Shown in pieces: positions 9,791-20,033 of a stretch of DNA of 64,000 nucleotides. The position numbers and the translations under genes are program-made. Below the pieces are notes generated by a model. It worked only from the letters and a program-made list of their open reading frames with translations, made no database searches and was not told where the DNA came from. This stretch comes from Bryopsis sp. KO-2023 (lineage: Eukaryota; Chlorophyta; Ulvophyceae; Bryopsidales; Bryopsidaceae), in the NCBI GenBank assembly GCA_030272585.1, contig BSYQ01000012.1:1612001-1676000 (forward strand), read 5' to 3'. Positions within the stretch are counted from its first letter, which is position 1. Each line of letters opens with the position of its first letter.

Positions 9791-12511
9791 AATTAGAATC
9801 TAGGTTAACTTTGAACATGCAAAGTTAACAAACATGTTCCATAGATATTAGATACTAACCTTTATGTTATGTCACACGAGGAGTAATCTCTTAGATTGTG
9901 AAAAAAGAAATTGGACTGGAGTGCAGGAGTTAGCGTAATAAACACCCTTTAGTTGAGATATGAGCTCCAATGCTATCACTCACAAATCAACAAGGGAATG
10001 GCGCACATGCTTCGAGATTCGGTCCACTCGAGAAGCCTTTAGCGGTATTTGACCAGCAACCGGGAAGATATGCGTAGCTTTTCACCAATGGTGAGTCACC
10101 ACTATCGATCGACTGTAGTTGCTTGTTGTTGCATTGGCACGACCATAACAGTAACGTAGGGGTCTACATAAAATTAAGTTCAACGAAGAGTGCATTTGTG
10201 TTGTGGAGCATATTCCCTTGAGCCAGAGGAATATGATTCATTTTACATTAATTGGTCATGAACAATGATCCTCAAGTAACTAAATCTAATTAAAGATATG
10301 ATTAATGTGAGTTAAAGAATTAGATTGGATTTTTTTTCCGAAGTTAGCATATGGTACAATTGTTACGCCCTCCTCTTGCACCATGTGCTTTCACCTTCTT
10401 TTCCAAGTAGCTGTGACAACAATCAATTTTGAAATAGGTAAGGTTTAAGGTTTATAAGGTGAGGTAAGGAGGATTCTACTCCTCAATCGAAATAGGATTT
10501 GATTGAATTCGAAGATCAGCCGTGCCATGCGGCAAAGAGGTCAATTCCGAAAAACAGTCCTATACTGTGGAAGGAGGATAAGGGTCGTGGCGAGAACAAA
10601 GGCGAATCAAAACACGAACAAAAAGGAGAGAAAGAAGCCAGTGGCGAAGAAGGTAAAAGCAAAGGCAAAAACAAGGGCGAAATCTTAGCCGATGCTTGTC
10701 CGCTGTCACAGGACCCATGACCGCTTAAAGAGTCACCAGTGATTTTTTTATAGATCTAAACGATGACTCATGCGTTAGGTTGGTGACATTTGTTGGCGCA
10801 AATAGATGATAGATAGGTTCCACAGGAAAAATCTCCCGAACGTAATCTGTCTGTGTGTTTGTGCATGTTAGTTCTTTTGTTTACAATCTTACAATTGCGC
10901 GAAAGTAGACCTTGAAAGATAAATATGAAGCACAAAAAATAGCATAATAAAAACAATGGACACAGAGAGAAAATCGTTTGGGGAAAAATAATTGGCAAAC
11001 AATGTAGAAAGAGTCCGATGACAACGGCAAGTGTTGTGCACAAAAGCTTAGATCTCAATCCCACCAGTCTGATTTAGCTTTCCGTTCCACCGGACGATGT
11101 ACAATCTGAGCATGCTTTGTTTTCCAATTGTAGATAAGGTAGACAAGTATGTGAAGGGAAGGACATTGCAATGTTTCTTGTCGCGAGAGTCGCCCCCTCA
11201 AGTACGTTATGTAAGCTTCGTTGGCTAACTCGAAAGTGTTATTAAAAGTGATCCACAATATAAATAGCTTCAATATTACCCTTAAGGTAAAGATCGAGTA
11301 TTTGAAAGGGGAAAAGACCATCTTATTTTCTGAGGATAAGTATCTTCGGGCTTATTAATGTCACAACGTTAACGTGCCTTTCTTGTCTGGCTTCGTTGGT
11401 TTTCCCATGCAGAGTAAGCACTTGGGGGTAGTTTTTAAGATATAAATTTCAGACGATAGTTCGGCTTCTCCGCTGGGACGAAAAAATATTGGGCTAACCC
11501 GACCAATATAATTATGGGCTTCTAATATTATGGAAAAAGTGTGGCAGAGTTCACCAAAGTACCGATTTCTTTTCGAATCTGGCCACATCTCAAGGTCAAG
11601 ATTACCCCTGAATATTTTTAATAAGAGCTCTTTGTTTTGATTTATGAATCAAACAGGTGAGTTACTACCCTTTTACGCCAACTATATTTGTATAGTTGAT
11701 TTGTCTTTAATTTTGATTGTCTTGCACACCACTACCAACTTGCCTGGACTTTCATTATTTTTGAGCTGATTACGAACCAAACTTTGACAAAAGTGTCAAC
11801 GTCCCTTTGACGAGTTCACGTGATATTTTCGTTTTACTTCAAAATTAGTTGGTTTACACCTTTTAGCTCGAAGTGTACGAAAAAGGCGTAGAAATAGAGG
11901 GAGGAGTGTTGATTACCACTAGACCGACATTGCACGAGCAGATGTAACAACAAGATGCGACATATCAACAAGATGCTACAATGATTGATTTGACTCCGAA
12001 CTGTCCAATGATAGAATCTGCAACAGTTGGGAAACGACATCCAAAAGAACTCGAGAAGTGTTTAGGAAGTTGTTTCACGTCAATAATCGAGGAAAAACAT
12101 GCATTCATATAAGGAAACAATAAACCGGAATACCAGAATCTATGGTTCGAGAAGAGTGTTGAGCTAGGTGATTAAAATAGACTACATGCAATATCAAATT
12201 GTCGGGCATAAAGAGAGGGCGTTCGCCATGATAAGAACTCATCATCAATTTAGTATAGTTTCAAGCAAGAAGATAGGAGCTCATGGTCAGCTAATATTAT
12301 GCACAGAAGCAAAGAAGAGACCCAATATATAATATATATATATAGAGTGTGGATCTTCATCCCCAGATTGTTCCAGAGGGATCAAATACGACACTAGATT
12401 GAAATAGAGGAACAACATTGTTCTTCTATGTATATCTTTTTCTGGCTAATCGCAGTCAAGCCATTGGACGCTAGTGCCCGAAAGTTGTCAAAACCTCCAG
12501 CTGGGAGTTTT
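9791..12511. other. Long stretch without a supportable gene
   Basis: AT-rich sequence with short frames only. A Lys/Glu-rich open frame at 10,499-10,720 looks like low-complexity sequence. No RNase H or integrase motif could be found downstream of the RT fossil. A (TA)n tract lies near 12,330-12,346. Confidence 0.5.
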
Positions 12512-12625
12512 CACTGATCCACTGATATACACAGTGGATCAGTGAGGTGTAAACAAATCTCTACGAAAGAGAGTATCCCTCTTGTAGAGATAGGACCACC
12601 ATTGGAAGCCTATAGGCTCCTGGCC
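12512..12625. other. Cluster of three hairpins
   Basis: CACTGATCCAC (12,512-12,522) is followed after 11 nt by its exact complement GTGGATCAGTG (12,534-12,544). About 13 nt later TCTCTACGAAAGAG pairs with CTCTTGTAGAGA to form a second hairpin. AGCCTATAGGCT near 12,607-12,618 is a palindrome followed by another GCCTAT. Three structured units in about 110 bp suggest a transposon terminus or a structured RNA, but I recognise neither. Confidence 0.5.
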
Positions 12626-13706
12626 TATGGGCCAATTTATCCAAACACCCACTAATTGGATGTATCAAAAATGGTTTCGCGAGCTCTTTTTACTATCAAG
12701 AAAAAAATGATGTCTTGGTACTTCTCTAATCACAATTTTTTTTGGTAAAAAGTGATCGAAATTGAAAACCTGGAAAAAGGCCCCCGACCTAGAAAACATT
12801 CCAGGAGGTTGGCGACCAAAACTATTTTAAGGTATGTACTGAGCCACACGCCTGTGGAAATGCCCCTCCACTTTTTTCCTCGCGAAAAAAGTCTCAAACA
12901 AGACGACGACCTCCCCCCCCCCAAAAAAAACTTCGTTACCTCTCAAGGTCTGTGAGTGCAGCAGCTCCTGCACGAGGGAGTCAGTTGAAGTCTCGCAGTC
13001 CAGCCCCTCCAGCCCTCCAGTCCATATCGCTGACACATTCCAGTCGAACCCACCACCAATTCCTGCAATTCTATGAACCACGCACAGCAACAAGGTCAAT
13101 AAAGTCCAAAGGAATTTTGTCCGAGAGACTGCTTTTCTGTGAACGACAGGGACTCACCCGCATCCTCTTTCGGATCTTTTCCTCAGCTTTCGCTACCACC
13201 CCAACGGTGCGGGAGCAGTTCCACTCGTTTTGTCAAAAAAGACCCTGCAACGAACAAGACATAAACGAGTGGAACCAACGCTAGACGAAACTTCACCACA
13301 GAACAGGATGTGTGGGTTGCTGGACCCAAGGGTCTACCCAAAGTGGCGCCTAACGACGTACGAGAAGCAAATCGATCTGGAAGCAAAAATGCTTGCTCAC
13401 CGCACATATCGAACGAACAGCTTCTCTCCCACGATCGACCCGCTGACAATCCAATCGATAAAAAACTCAGGCAGCAACCCCCCCCCCCCTTGACAAAACC
13501 CCAATCGAAAAAGGCAGCGATCTCGAAGAGACAGGGAGAGGCTGATGGAGCCTCTCTGAGGAGAAGTTCCATCAAAAAGCATCACCCAATGCTTTTTTTT
13601 GGATCACGGCGGACTGCGCGCGAGAGAGTTGAATTTGCATTGCGCCCCACAAATTTGCGGCCTCCCTCACCGCCCTTGTTTCTCTGCTTTGAGAGTCCGA
13701 AAAAAT
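12626..13706. other. Stretch without a supportable gene
   Basis: Medium-length frames exist on both strands, but none shows a signal peptide, a conserved motif or convincing splice sites. A C-tract lies near 13,480-13,490. Confidence 0.4.
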
Positions 13707-13715
13707 AAAAAAAAA
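13707..13715 (-). terminator. Pol III terminator of the minus-strand tRNA
   Basis: On the minus strand a run of nine T begins three bases after the tRNA 3' end, the usual Pol III stop signal. Confidence 0.75.
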
Positions 13716-13718
13716 TGC

Positions 13719-13793
13719 TGCACAAGATGGGGTTCGAACCCACGCTCCATCAGGTCTTAAGCCTGACGCCTTGGACCACTCCACCACCTGTGC
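13719..13793 (-). tRNA. tRNA-Leu(UAA)-like gene with a short variable arm
   Basis: On the minus strand the acceptor strand GCACAGG pairs with CTTGTGC (one G-U pair). The D region GGTGGAGTGGTCCAAGGC matches the A box. The anticodon stem TCAGG/CCTGA is perfect around loop CTTAAGA (anticodon UAA). The T arm GTGGGTTCGAACCCCAT contains a perfect B box. Between the anticodon and T stems there are only six bases (TGGAGC). Leucine tRNAs normally carry a long variable arm, as the other copy at 41,503 does. The gene may therefore be a pseudo-tRNA or a tRNA with altered identity, yet promoter boxes and terminator are intact. Confidence 0.8.
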
Positions 13794-14656
13794 CCGTTGC
13801 CTCCTTCGAAACTTGAACACGAAATGTTGCGATTGCTGTGAATGCTCAGGTATCGCACAGATGATTGCATCCAAGGAAAAGCGTCGCGTCGGACGTCTTA
13901 CACTCGAACAGTCGTTCTTTCGCTTCGATTAGCGTTCCACCAACAGTTCTTCCCCTTTCCTTTCATGCGTTCCCTAGATTCTGTCAGTCGAACCGACACA
14001 ATGCAACTTTTCAACATACTTGCTGCTCGATGTCTTTTTTCGAAGTCTTTGATATTTTAGACATGCGTGTGCACTCGACTCATATATTTTCCAAAAACAC
14101 TCCACAGAAAACTCTCTCATTCCGACTTGATTCTCACCATGGAGTTCCCAAAAACAAACCAAACTTGCGGAAAAACCCAGGCCTGTGTCGCTCGTGTGTT
14201 GGCCTTTGACGCGATAACGAACGCAGTGTGGAATATGGAAGGGGCTTGGTCGGGACTTTCTTCCGACCTCAGGAACGGGTCTTTGACAAAGAGACCATCG
14301 CTCTATTCTTCCTGCGTTCCCTAATACTGACCGTTCGGCCGAAACGCCACATGCCAGAAACTCGAACGTCGACTGATCAATTCTCCTAAATTTCCCATAC
14401 TAACCACGATAAATGATCCGAATGTTTCCCCAATCACTTGGTTCCTCAACAGCCTGTGCTCGACTCATTTTGGAGGACTTCAATAGATGTGGATGTGTTG
14501 TTTGCTTTCGAGCCAGCTCTTCTATTTCCGCGTTTTTTCGTTTTCTGAAGTTGGGATTCTGGCCCCAACCCACCAGCAAGAAAGCCAGATGTGAACGTCG
14601 CATTGTCTGAAAGTACTGGAAGCGAAATCGAATGGAGAGTGAATCTTTCTGCGTAC
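13794..14656. other. Left flank of the retrotransposon
   Basis: No gene seen. Before the insertion this DNA was continuous with 26,755 onward, so it is the original upstream region of the macroglobulin gene and may hold its native promoter elements. Confidence 0.5.
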
Positions 14657-14661
14657 ATCGT
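14657..14661. repeat. Target-site duplication, left
   Basis: ATCGT directly precedes the 5' LTR (TGTGACGG...) and recurs at 26,750-26,754 directly after the 3' LTR (...CGTCACA). A 5-bp duplication is normal for a Ty3/gypsy integrase. Confidence 0.9.
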
Positions 14662-14792
14662 TGTGACGGAGCTAGAAAGAACATGGCAGATGTACTGCCA
14701 CCAGATGTAATGATTATTCCGATGATAATTCGGAAGAATGGAATTGCCAACTCACACTGATAAACAGTCGTATTTTACGCTGCTCTATGTGA

Positions 14793-14834
14793 GACCTGGT
14801 GGTTCGTACGTCGGGTTCAATTCCTGACGAGGTC
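14793..14834 (+). promoter_or_regulatory. tRNA-like minihelix with B box inside the LTR
   Basis: GACCT (14,793-14,797) pairs with AGGTC (14,830-14,834). Inside, CGTCGGG pairs with CCTGACG around the seven-base loop TTCAATT. GGGTTCAATTCC fits the Pol III B-box consensus. The same structure occurs at 25,492-25,533 in the 3' LTR. Confidence 0.5.
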
Positions 14835-15161
14835 GATGACGTAGGAAAAGTTGTATACTGATACGCTGGAAGATATCGAATAGCTGGCACGCCAACCCAT
14901 GGCTAGCGCAGAGTACTAGGAGTCTTACTGCCGGCACTGTCGTTTTATGACATCCGAGGTATGACTTCTACGAAACGTGCGGCTGGGAACACAAGGAGCC
15001 AGCGAAAACACTATGGATTCCAGCGAAACGGATACAACTCCCTACGAAAAACGATCTCTTAGGCGATACGCACGACTGGCAGTCGGGTCGCTAGTCGACC
15101 CCTGTCGTGACGCCGAACTCGCGGCCAGCACACATGCGCTAGCGCTAGAACCAGCCGCGAG

Positions 15162-15169
15162 TATAAATA
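15162..15169 (+). promoter_or_regulatory. TATA box of the 5' LTR promoter
   Basis: TATAAATA lies about 500 bp into the LTR, where a U3 promoter would sit. Transcription would start about 30 bp downstream and run into the element. Confidence 0.7.
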
Positions 15170-16039
15170 TCCCACAGAATTCTGGTTAAGAACAGACAGA
15201 ACTCGGTGAATACCTCGTTTACTTCTTACTTCGGACATCTATCTATAGGAGGACTCTCTTATCGAGACGGACTTAAGGAAAGCTTCGCGACTTACCTTAA
15301 ACGGGAATCCCGATCGGACGAGGTACTTCTGGCCAAAGATAGCATCATCCAAGGTTTTCTGAAGTACGCTTTTGAAATGGGATACACCATCCCTTCTCTT
15401 TCTGTAAAAATATTCTCTTGCTATTATTTCTTGTGTCTCTGAGTGTCTTTATTCAAAATAAGGTTGTTGCTGATCAAACTTTGATTCGAGAGGAAATAGG
15501 AGTGGAGTCAGAATAGTAAGAGAAGGTGCTGCCCTTCTCTTAGGAGGTTTTTCTCCACTCAGAGGAGCCGACCTCTCCTCTAAGTGTCCCCTTTCGTTTT
15601 TGGTGTTTGCGTTTTGTGTTACTCTCTTCTCCAGTTCAGTTTCCAGAGTCCCCTTAGGCCATGGTCTCTTAGCGACTATCCTCCAGGGGACTCCACTTTC
15701 TGTCTCACTCTCGGGAGCAAGGCCCTCTTAGCGGGTGTCTCCGTCGACTTTGACTCGTGTTGCGTTCAGATGCCTGGTCTTAGGCTTTTCGTTGAAATGG
15801 GGAATCGAGACTGTGACTCTCGGATGGTGATGATTGTTAGCGCGACTGGTCTTAGCCGACTTCTTAGGTGACGATAGTTTCAGTGCGTCGCAGTTTAGAT
15901 ACCAAGTTTTTGGATAAGACATTCAACGTCGGCGTAGTCCGACTCAGTTGCCGTAGACAGACTCTGCGGTAATTCAGTGCGACTCTATCTTCAATCGCTG
16001 AGCGAATGAAGAATTAGTAGTTGTGCCGAATGCGTTTTC

Positions 16040-16057
16040 TGGTTTCGGAGCGTGACG
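16040..16057 (+). promoter_or_regulatory. Candidate primer-binding site
   Basis: Immediately after the point where the two LTRs stop matching, the sequence begins TGGTTTCGGAGCGTGACG. TGG complements the CCA end of a tRNA, so the rest would complement a tRNA whose 3' end reads ...CGCTCCGAAACCA. Neither tRNA-Leu in this window has that end. The call depends on where the LTR truly ends. Confidence 0.4.
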
Positions 16058-16198
16058 AGCTTCGGACCTGTTAGGAATATGGGCCCACTAACGAAAACAA
16101 CACAAGTTCTGTGCAACACGGTTTATTCTGGGGATCACCTCTCGAAAACGAGAAAGCGCTCCAGAAAATTAACACAAGTGTAACACCCTGTAGGAACT

Positions 16199-18115
16199 AT
16201 GGTTGGAATCAACTCTGCCGACAAATACCGTGCCCCCAAGCTCGAAAAGTTTGACGGGAAGAAACCCCCAGCCGCCGAATGGTTTAAAACCGTGGAGGCT
16301 ACGGCCACGGCGCAAAACTGGCCATCTCGCTCAAAAGTCAGTCGGGCTAAAGCCAATTTCACGCACGGAGCGGCTCGATGGGCGACGGCTCTCCCAGAAG
16401 ATATGAGCTGGGAGAACTTCAGGAAAAAGTTCATGAAGAGGTGGCTGGGAGCTACGGACGATCTGATGAGTGAGCTAACTCGGCGTCGTCAACGGCCGAC
16501 GGAAACGGTGGAGGATTTCGCAGACGCCCTTCGAGGCTTAGCAGAAGATATTACAGACATACAGACTGCGACACGCACCGACGGCGCTACTCCGATTACG
16601 CTGAACGACGAGTTTCTTCGTCATATCTTCCAGGTTGGAATACCTTCGAAAATTAGGGATGCTATAGCCCCTCTCCAACACCAGAACTTCGATGAGGTGG
16701 TGAATGCTGCAAAGGCAGTGGAAGGGTTAGGTATGAATAAGAAAAGAGGAGCCCCAGACAGCACAGATTCTGATTCTGATACAGAAAAGAATACTGGACA
16801 GACTTCAGACTCAAAAGAAGACAAACTTTTGAGTAAAGTGATGAACAAAGTCCAGAAAGTATTAGATGGGCAGATCAGCAAAATCTATGCAGCTCTTCCA
16901 GCTCCAGAAGAGAGACTGCAGGAATGGAGGAAGAAAGTGAATGGGGGAGCTTCAGGGAACAGAGGTGGAGGGAGACAGACTTTTGGGGGCAGCAGGCCCA
17001 GGGGCTACTATAGTCCTTTATTGAATAGGGATTTGATGCTGGGGGATTGCTGGAATTGTGGAGTACCAGGACACAGATGGGGAAGGTGCCCTCAGAAAAA
17101 GGCGGGAGTGTCCTACAGCCTCCAGTACAGGGCAGGCAACACTCCTTTAGTTGTTCAGGAAAAAGATTCAAGGAACTTTAGAACTCAGGGCCCTCAAATG
17201 AACATGGTAGAAGGAAAGACTTCAGGAGGGGAAAACAAGTATAGGATGGGGAACAAACATGCTCTGACAGATGCTCAGGCCTTCCTGGACAAGACTGAGT
17301 TGCCAGTACCTCTAAAAACATTTATGTTTTACTCCCCTGAACTCAGGGAGGCTATTATGAGAGAGGCAGAGTTAATGACATCAGTGGATGCTGGGGTGAC
17401 CCAACCCCTCCACTTTGAACCGGAAATCAGTGGCCAGGGGACTGAGAACAAAGAGGTGGGCATGTTGGAGGTTGACACCCTGCAAAGAGAGGATGCCTCC
17501 AGGAACACCCCTGCCAAGTGTGCCATCAGGATCAAAGGGGAGACATTAGAAGCAGTGGTGGACACTGGGGCTAGCCACAGTTGCATCTCAAAGGCGACTG
17601 TAGAAAAGCTTGACCTGGTGGGGCAGGTCTTACCCTCTGAATGGGTTTTTAGGACTGCCTCTGGGGAAATAGCCACCTCCCTTGGGTACCTCCCCAAGCT
17701 CTTTGTAAACATAGGAGGGACAGGCTCCTATAACTCTTTTATGGTTACAGACACAGACACCTGCTGTGTGCTGCTGGGGATAGACTTCTTAAAATCTATC
17801 AGGGCTATGATAATGCTGGGACCACAGCAAATATTTTATCATAAGGGAAATGGGAAGATGGGGGCTATCCCTCTCAAGACAGAGGAGAAACAAATCCTGG
17901 AGACAGAGGAAACAGTCCAGGCTGCAGTAGGGAAAAAGAGAAAAGGAGGGAAGCTGACCCAGGAGAAAAAGGTCAGGTTTGACACCACCCCTGAAACCAT
18001 CCCAAAGGAAGCTCCACATAGCCCTTTGCCATCAGGATTTGGACAGAGGAGTGCCCCAGCCACAGGAGTATTGAAAAACAAGGGAGGAGAAGGACCTTCA
18101 AAGGATTTTCACTAA
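16199..18115 (+). CDS. gag-pr: Gag-protease polyprotein of the LTR retrotransposon
   Basis: The 638-aa product combines the structural Gag and the aspartic protease. The first 200 residues resemble a gypsy capsid region (SWENFRKKFMKRWLG, then RRQRPTETVEDFADALRGLA). A zinc knuckle CWNCGVPGHRWGRC lies at residues 284-297 (C284, C287, H292, C297). The protease active site is VVDTGASHSCI, with D455-T456-G457, and the late LLGIDFL block follows about 90 residues on. Start is ATG 16,199, about 140 bp after the LTR. The RT frame is open upstream through the end of this gene in the -1 frame, so the polymerase may be made by -1 frameshifting near 18,100. The absence of stops and the complete motifs suggest a functional gene. 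Confidence 0.93.
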   Translation: MVGINSADKYRAPKLEKFDGKKPPAAEWFKTVEATATAQNWPSRSKVSRAKANFTHGAARWATALPEDMSWENFRKKFMKRWLGATDDLMSELTRRRQRPTETVEDFADALRGLAEDITDIQTATRTDGATPITLNDEFLRHIFQVGIPSKIRDAIAPLQHQNFDEVVNAAKAVEGLGMNKKRGAPDSTDSDSDTEKNTGQTSDSKEDKLLSKVMNKVQKVLDGQISKIYAALPAPEERLQEWRKKVNGGASGNRGGGRQTFGGSRPRGYYSPLLNRDLMLGDCWNCGVPGHRWGRCPQKKAGVSYSLQYRAGNTPLVVQEKDSRNFRTQGPQMNMVEGKTSGGENKYRMGNKHALTDAQAFLDKTELPVPLKTFMFYSPELREAIMREAELMTSVDAGVTQPLHFEPEISGQGTENKEVGMLEVDTLQREDASRNTPAKCAIRIKGETLEAVVDTGASHSCISKATVEKLDLVGQVLPSEWVFRTASGEIATSLGYLPKLFVNIGGTGSYNSFMVTDTDTCCVLLGIDFLKSIRAMIMLGPQQIFYHKGNGKMGAIPLKTEEKQILETEETVQAAVGKKRKGGKLTQEKKVRFDTTPETIPKEAPHSPLPSGFGQRSAPATGVLKNKGGEGPSKDFH

Positions 18116-18147
18116 GGTCAGAGGTCAGGCCTGGTGACCTCAGGGGT

Positions 18148-19743
18148 GTGGCCACAGGGCTACACAAGTTTACTACTAGGGGAGTGCCTCCTCAGGAATC
18201 AGTGTTGGTGGCACAGGAGGAAAAGATATCTACTTTTGCTGACTTGAACATAGGAAAAAGTCTTTCCAGAGATGAAAGAAGGGCGGTGGAGAAGTTATGC
18301 AAGAGTAGGAGGGAGGCCTGGTCTCTAAGTGAATACGAGATAGGCTCCTTTAAAAATCATAGCTATGAAATAGAAACTGGCACAGCCAGGCCTGTAGCCA
18401 GGAGACAGTATAGAGTCAGTGAATTCCAGAAAGGGGAAATAGAAAGACAGTTAGAAGGGTTGCTGAAAGTAGGGGTAGTTAGACCCAGCCCAGGGTCACC
18501 CTGGTCTTCACCCACCCTCCTGGTTCCTAAGAAGGCTCCAGGGAAGTGGAGGTGGTGTGTAGACTTTAGGGATCTAAACAATTTAGTGGAGGCAGATCAG
18601 TACCCTCTGCCATTGATTGATGAGCTACTGGATGGGCTGGGAGGAAGAAAATATTATTCTAGTTTAGATTTGAAATCAGGGTACTGGCAGTTACCCCTAG
18701 CAGAGGAGGATAGGAAAAAAACAGCCTTCAGAACTTCCTCTGGGTTATATGAATGGGTTAGGTGTCCTCAGGGACTAAAAACAATGCCAGAGGCTTTCCA
18801 GAGAGTTATGGATTCTCTATTTGGTCATTTAGAAGGGGTCCAGGTTTATTTAGATGATATAGTGATTTTTAGTTACACCTTCCAGGAACACCTGGAAACT
18901 CTGGAAAAGGTGTTAGAAATTCTGGAGAAGGAGGGAGCCAAGCTATCCATAGAAAAGTGTTTTCTATTTCAGGAGGAAATAGAATACTTAGGACACCACA
19001 TTACTAAAGCTGGCTTCAGCCCCCAAGAGGATAAGATGGCCTCTATAGCCAGACTAAAAACACCTACTACTGTCACTCAAGTTAGGTCTTTCCTAGGACT
19101 TACTGGATACTACAGAAGACATGCTCCAGACTATGCTAGGAGGGCAGGAGCTCTGACAGAACTCACTAAGGAAGGAGTACCCTTTCTTTGGACTTGGAGA
19201 TGTGAATATTCATGGAGGCTGCTGAAAAAGATGCTTACAACAGCTCCAGTAGTGACTACTCTAAGGAGGGAAGGGGAGGTGTTCTTATGCACTGACTGGA
19301 GTCAGTATGCTATAGCAGGAGTATTAGGTCAGATTCAGGAGGGGCAGGAAAAGGTAATCGCCTACTTCTCTAAAAAGAATAGTGAAACAGAAGCTAGATA
19401 TGCTCCTAGTCAAGGAGAGGCTATGGCAGTGATTAAGACTATTAGAAAATTTAGTTACTATTTGACAGGAAGGAAGTTTACTTTATTTACCGACTGTGGG
19501 GCTTTGATCTGGCTTATGGGTTCTAGACACTTATCCAACATGATGGCCAGATGGGTTTTAGAATTACAAGGGTTTGATTTCAAGGTAATCCATAAGCCTG
19601 GGAAGCACCATGTCAATGCAGATGCATTGTCCAGGCTTGTGATGAATAGAGAAAAGAAAAAGGAGGCTCAGGGTCGGCCTACAGTGTCTGATCGTTTACT
19701 TTTAGGAAAAACAGTGAAAATAGGGGAGTCTGGGAAGAAGTGA
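18148..19743 (+). CDS. pol: Reverse transcriptase-RNase H of the LTR retrotransposon
   Basis: About 530 aa. Fingers VGVVRPSPGSPWSSPTLLVP and WRWCVDFRDLN are followed by motif A (YYSSLDLKSGYWQLPL), motif B (CPQGLKTMPEAFQRVMD), catalytic YLDD (residues 234-237 counted from 18,148) and the thumb block EYLGHHITKAGF. RNase H follows: CTDWSQYAIAGVL with the first Asp, then QGEAMAVI, TDCGALIWL and a terminal NADALSRL. The open frame extends upstream of 18,148 into the 3' end of gag-pr in the -1 frame, so no own start codon is needed. The protein stops at 19,743 without an integrase, which is unusual for the family. Motif B TMPEAFQ replaces the common NAPATFQ. Confidence 0.95.
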   Translation: MATGLHKFTTRGVPPQESVLVAQEEKISTFADLNIGKSLSRDERRAVEKLCKSRREAWSLSEYEIGSFKNHSYEIETGTARPVARRQYRVSEFQKGEIERQLEGLLKVGVVRPSPGSPWSSPTLLVPKKAPGKWRWCVDFRDLNNLVEADQYPLPLIDELLDGLGGRKYYSSLDLKSGYWQLPLAEEDRKKTAFRTSSGLYEWVRCPQGLKTMPEAFQRVMDSLFGHLEGVQVYLDDIVIFSYTFQEHLETLEKVLEILEKEGAKLSIEKCFLFQEEIEYLGHHITKAGFSPQEDKMASIARLKTPTTVTQVRSFLGLTGYYRRHAPDYARRAGALTELTKEGVPFLWTWRCEYSWRLLKKMLTTAPVVTTLRREGEVFLCTDWSQYAIAGVLGQIQEGQEKVIAYFSKKNSETEARYAPSQGEAMAVIKTIRKFSYYLTGRKFTLFTDCGALIWLMGSRHLSNMMARWVLELQGFDFKVIHKPGKHHVNADALSRLVMNREKKKEAQGRPTVSDRLLLGKTVKIGESGKK

Positions 19744-20033
19744 AAGTTTATTCTAGAGGAGGACTAGTAGGAGGCCATATTTCGTGAATTTTCTGGGATA
19801 GAGTTTATTAGGAGGCACAGGACTGGAATAGGAAAGATAGAAGTTAATCCAAGAGAACTCCAGGAGAGGAGGGAGTGCCTGGGATAAAACAAGTCGTGTT
19901 TAGACTTCTTAAAGCGAACGCAGTCTAGGAAAAAGTATACTGGAATAAGTTTGTCGAAAAACAACACAGAGTTCAGTAAAACAGGAGTTCGAAAGTTAAG
20001 GGTTTAGAAAAACACTCGGAGAACAAGGAAGAT

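Larger units (their letters stand above)
14662..16039 (+). repeat. 5' LTR
   Basis: Matches 25,361-26,738 base for base as far as I could compare. It contains a TATA box (15,162-15,169), which puts the U3/R border near 15,190. It also holds a tRNA-like hairpin with a Pol III B box (14,793-14,834). The short open frames inside the LTR are repeated identically in both copies and show no coding features. The exact right end is uncertain: after GCGTTTTC the left copy continues TGGTTTCGGAGCGTGACG whereas the right copy continues GGAGCGTCACA. Confidence 0.9.

Noticed and set aside
14977-15871. Three open frames inside the LTR (70, 78 and 95 codons), repeated at 25,676-26,570
   Set aside because: They are identical because the LTRs are identical; none has motifs, and LTRs of this family are non-coding.
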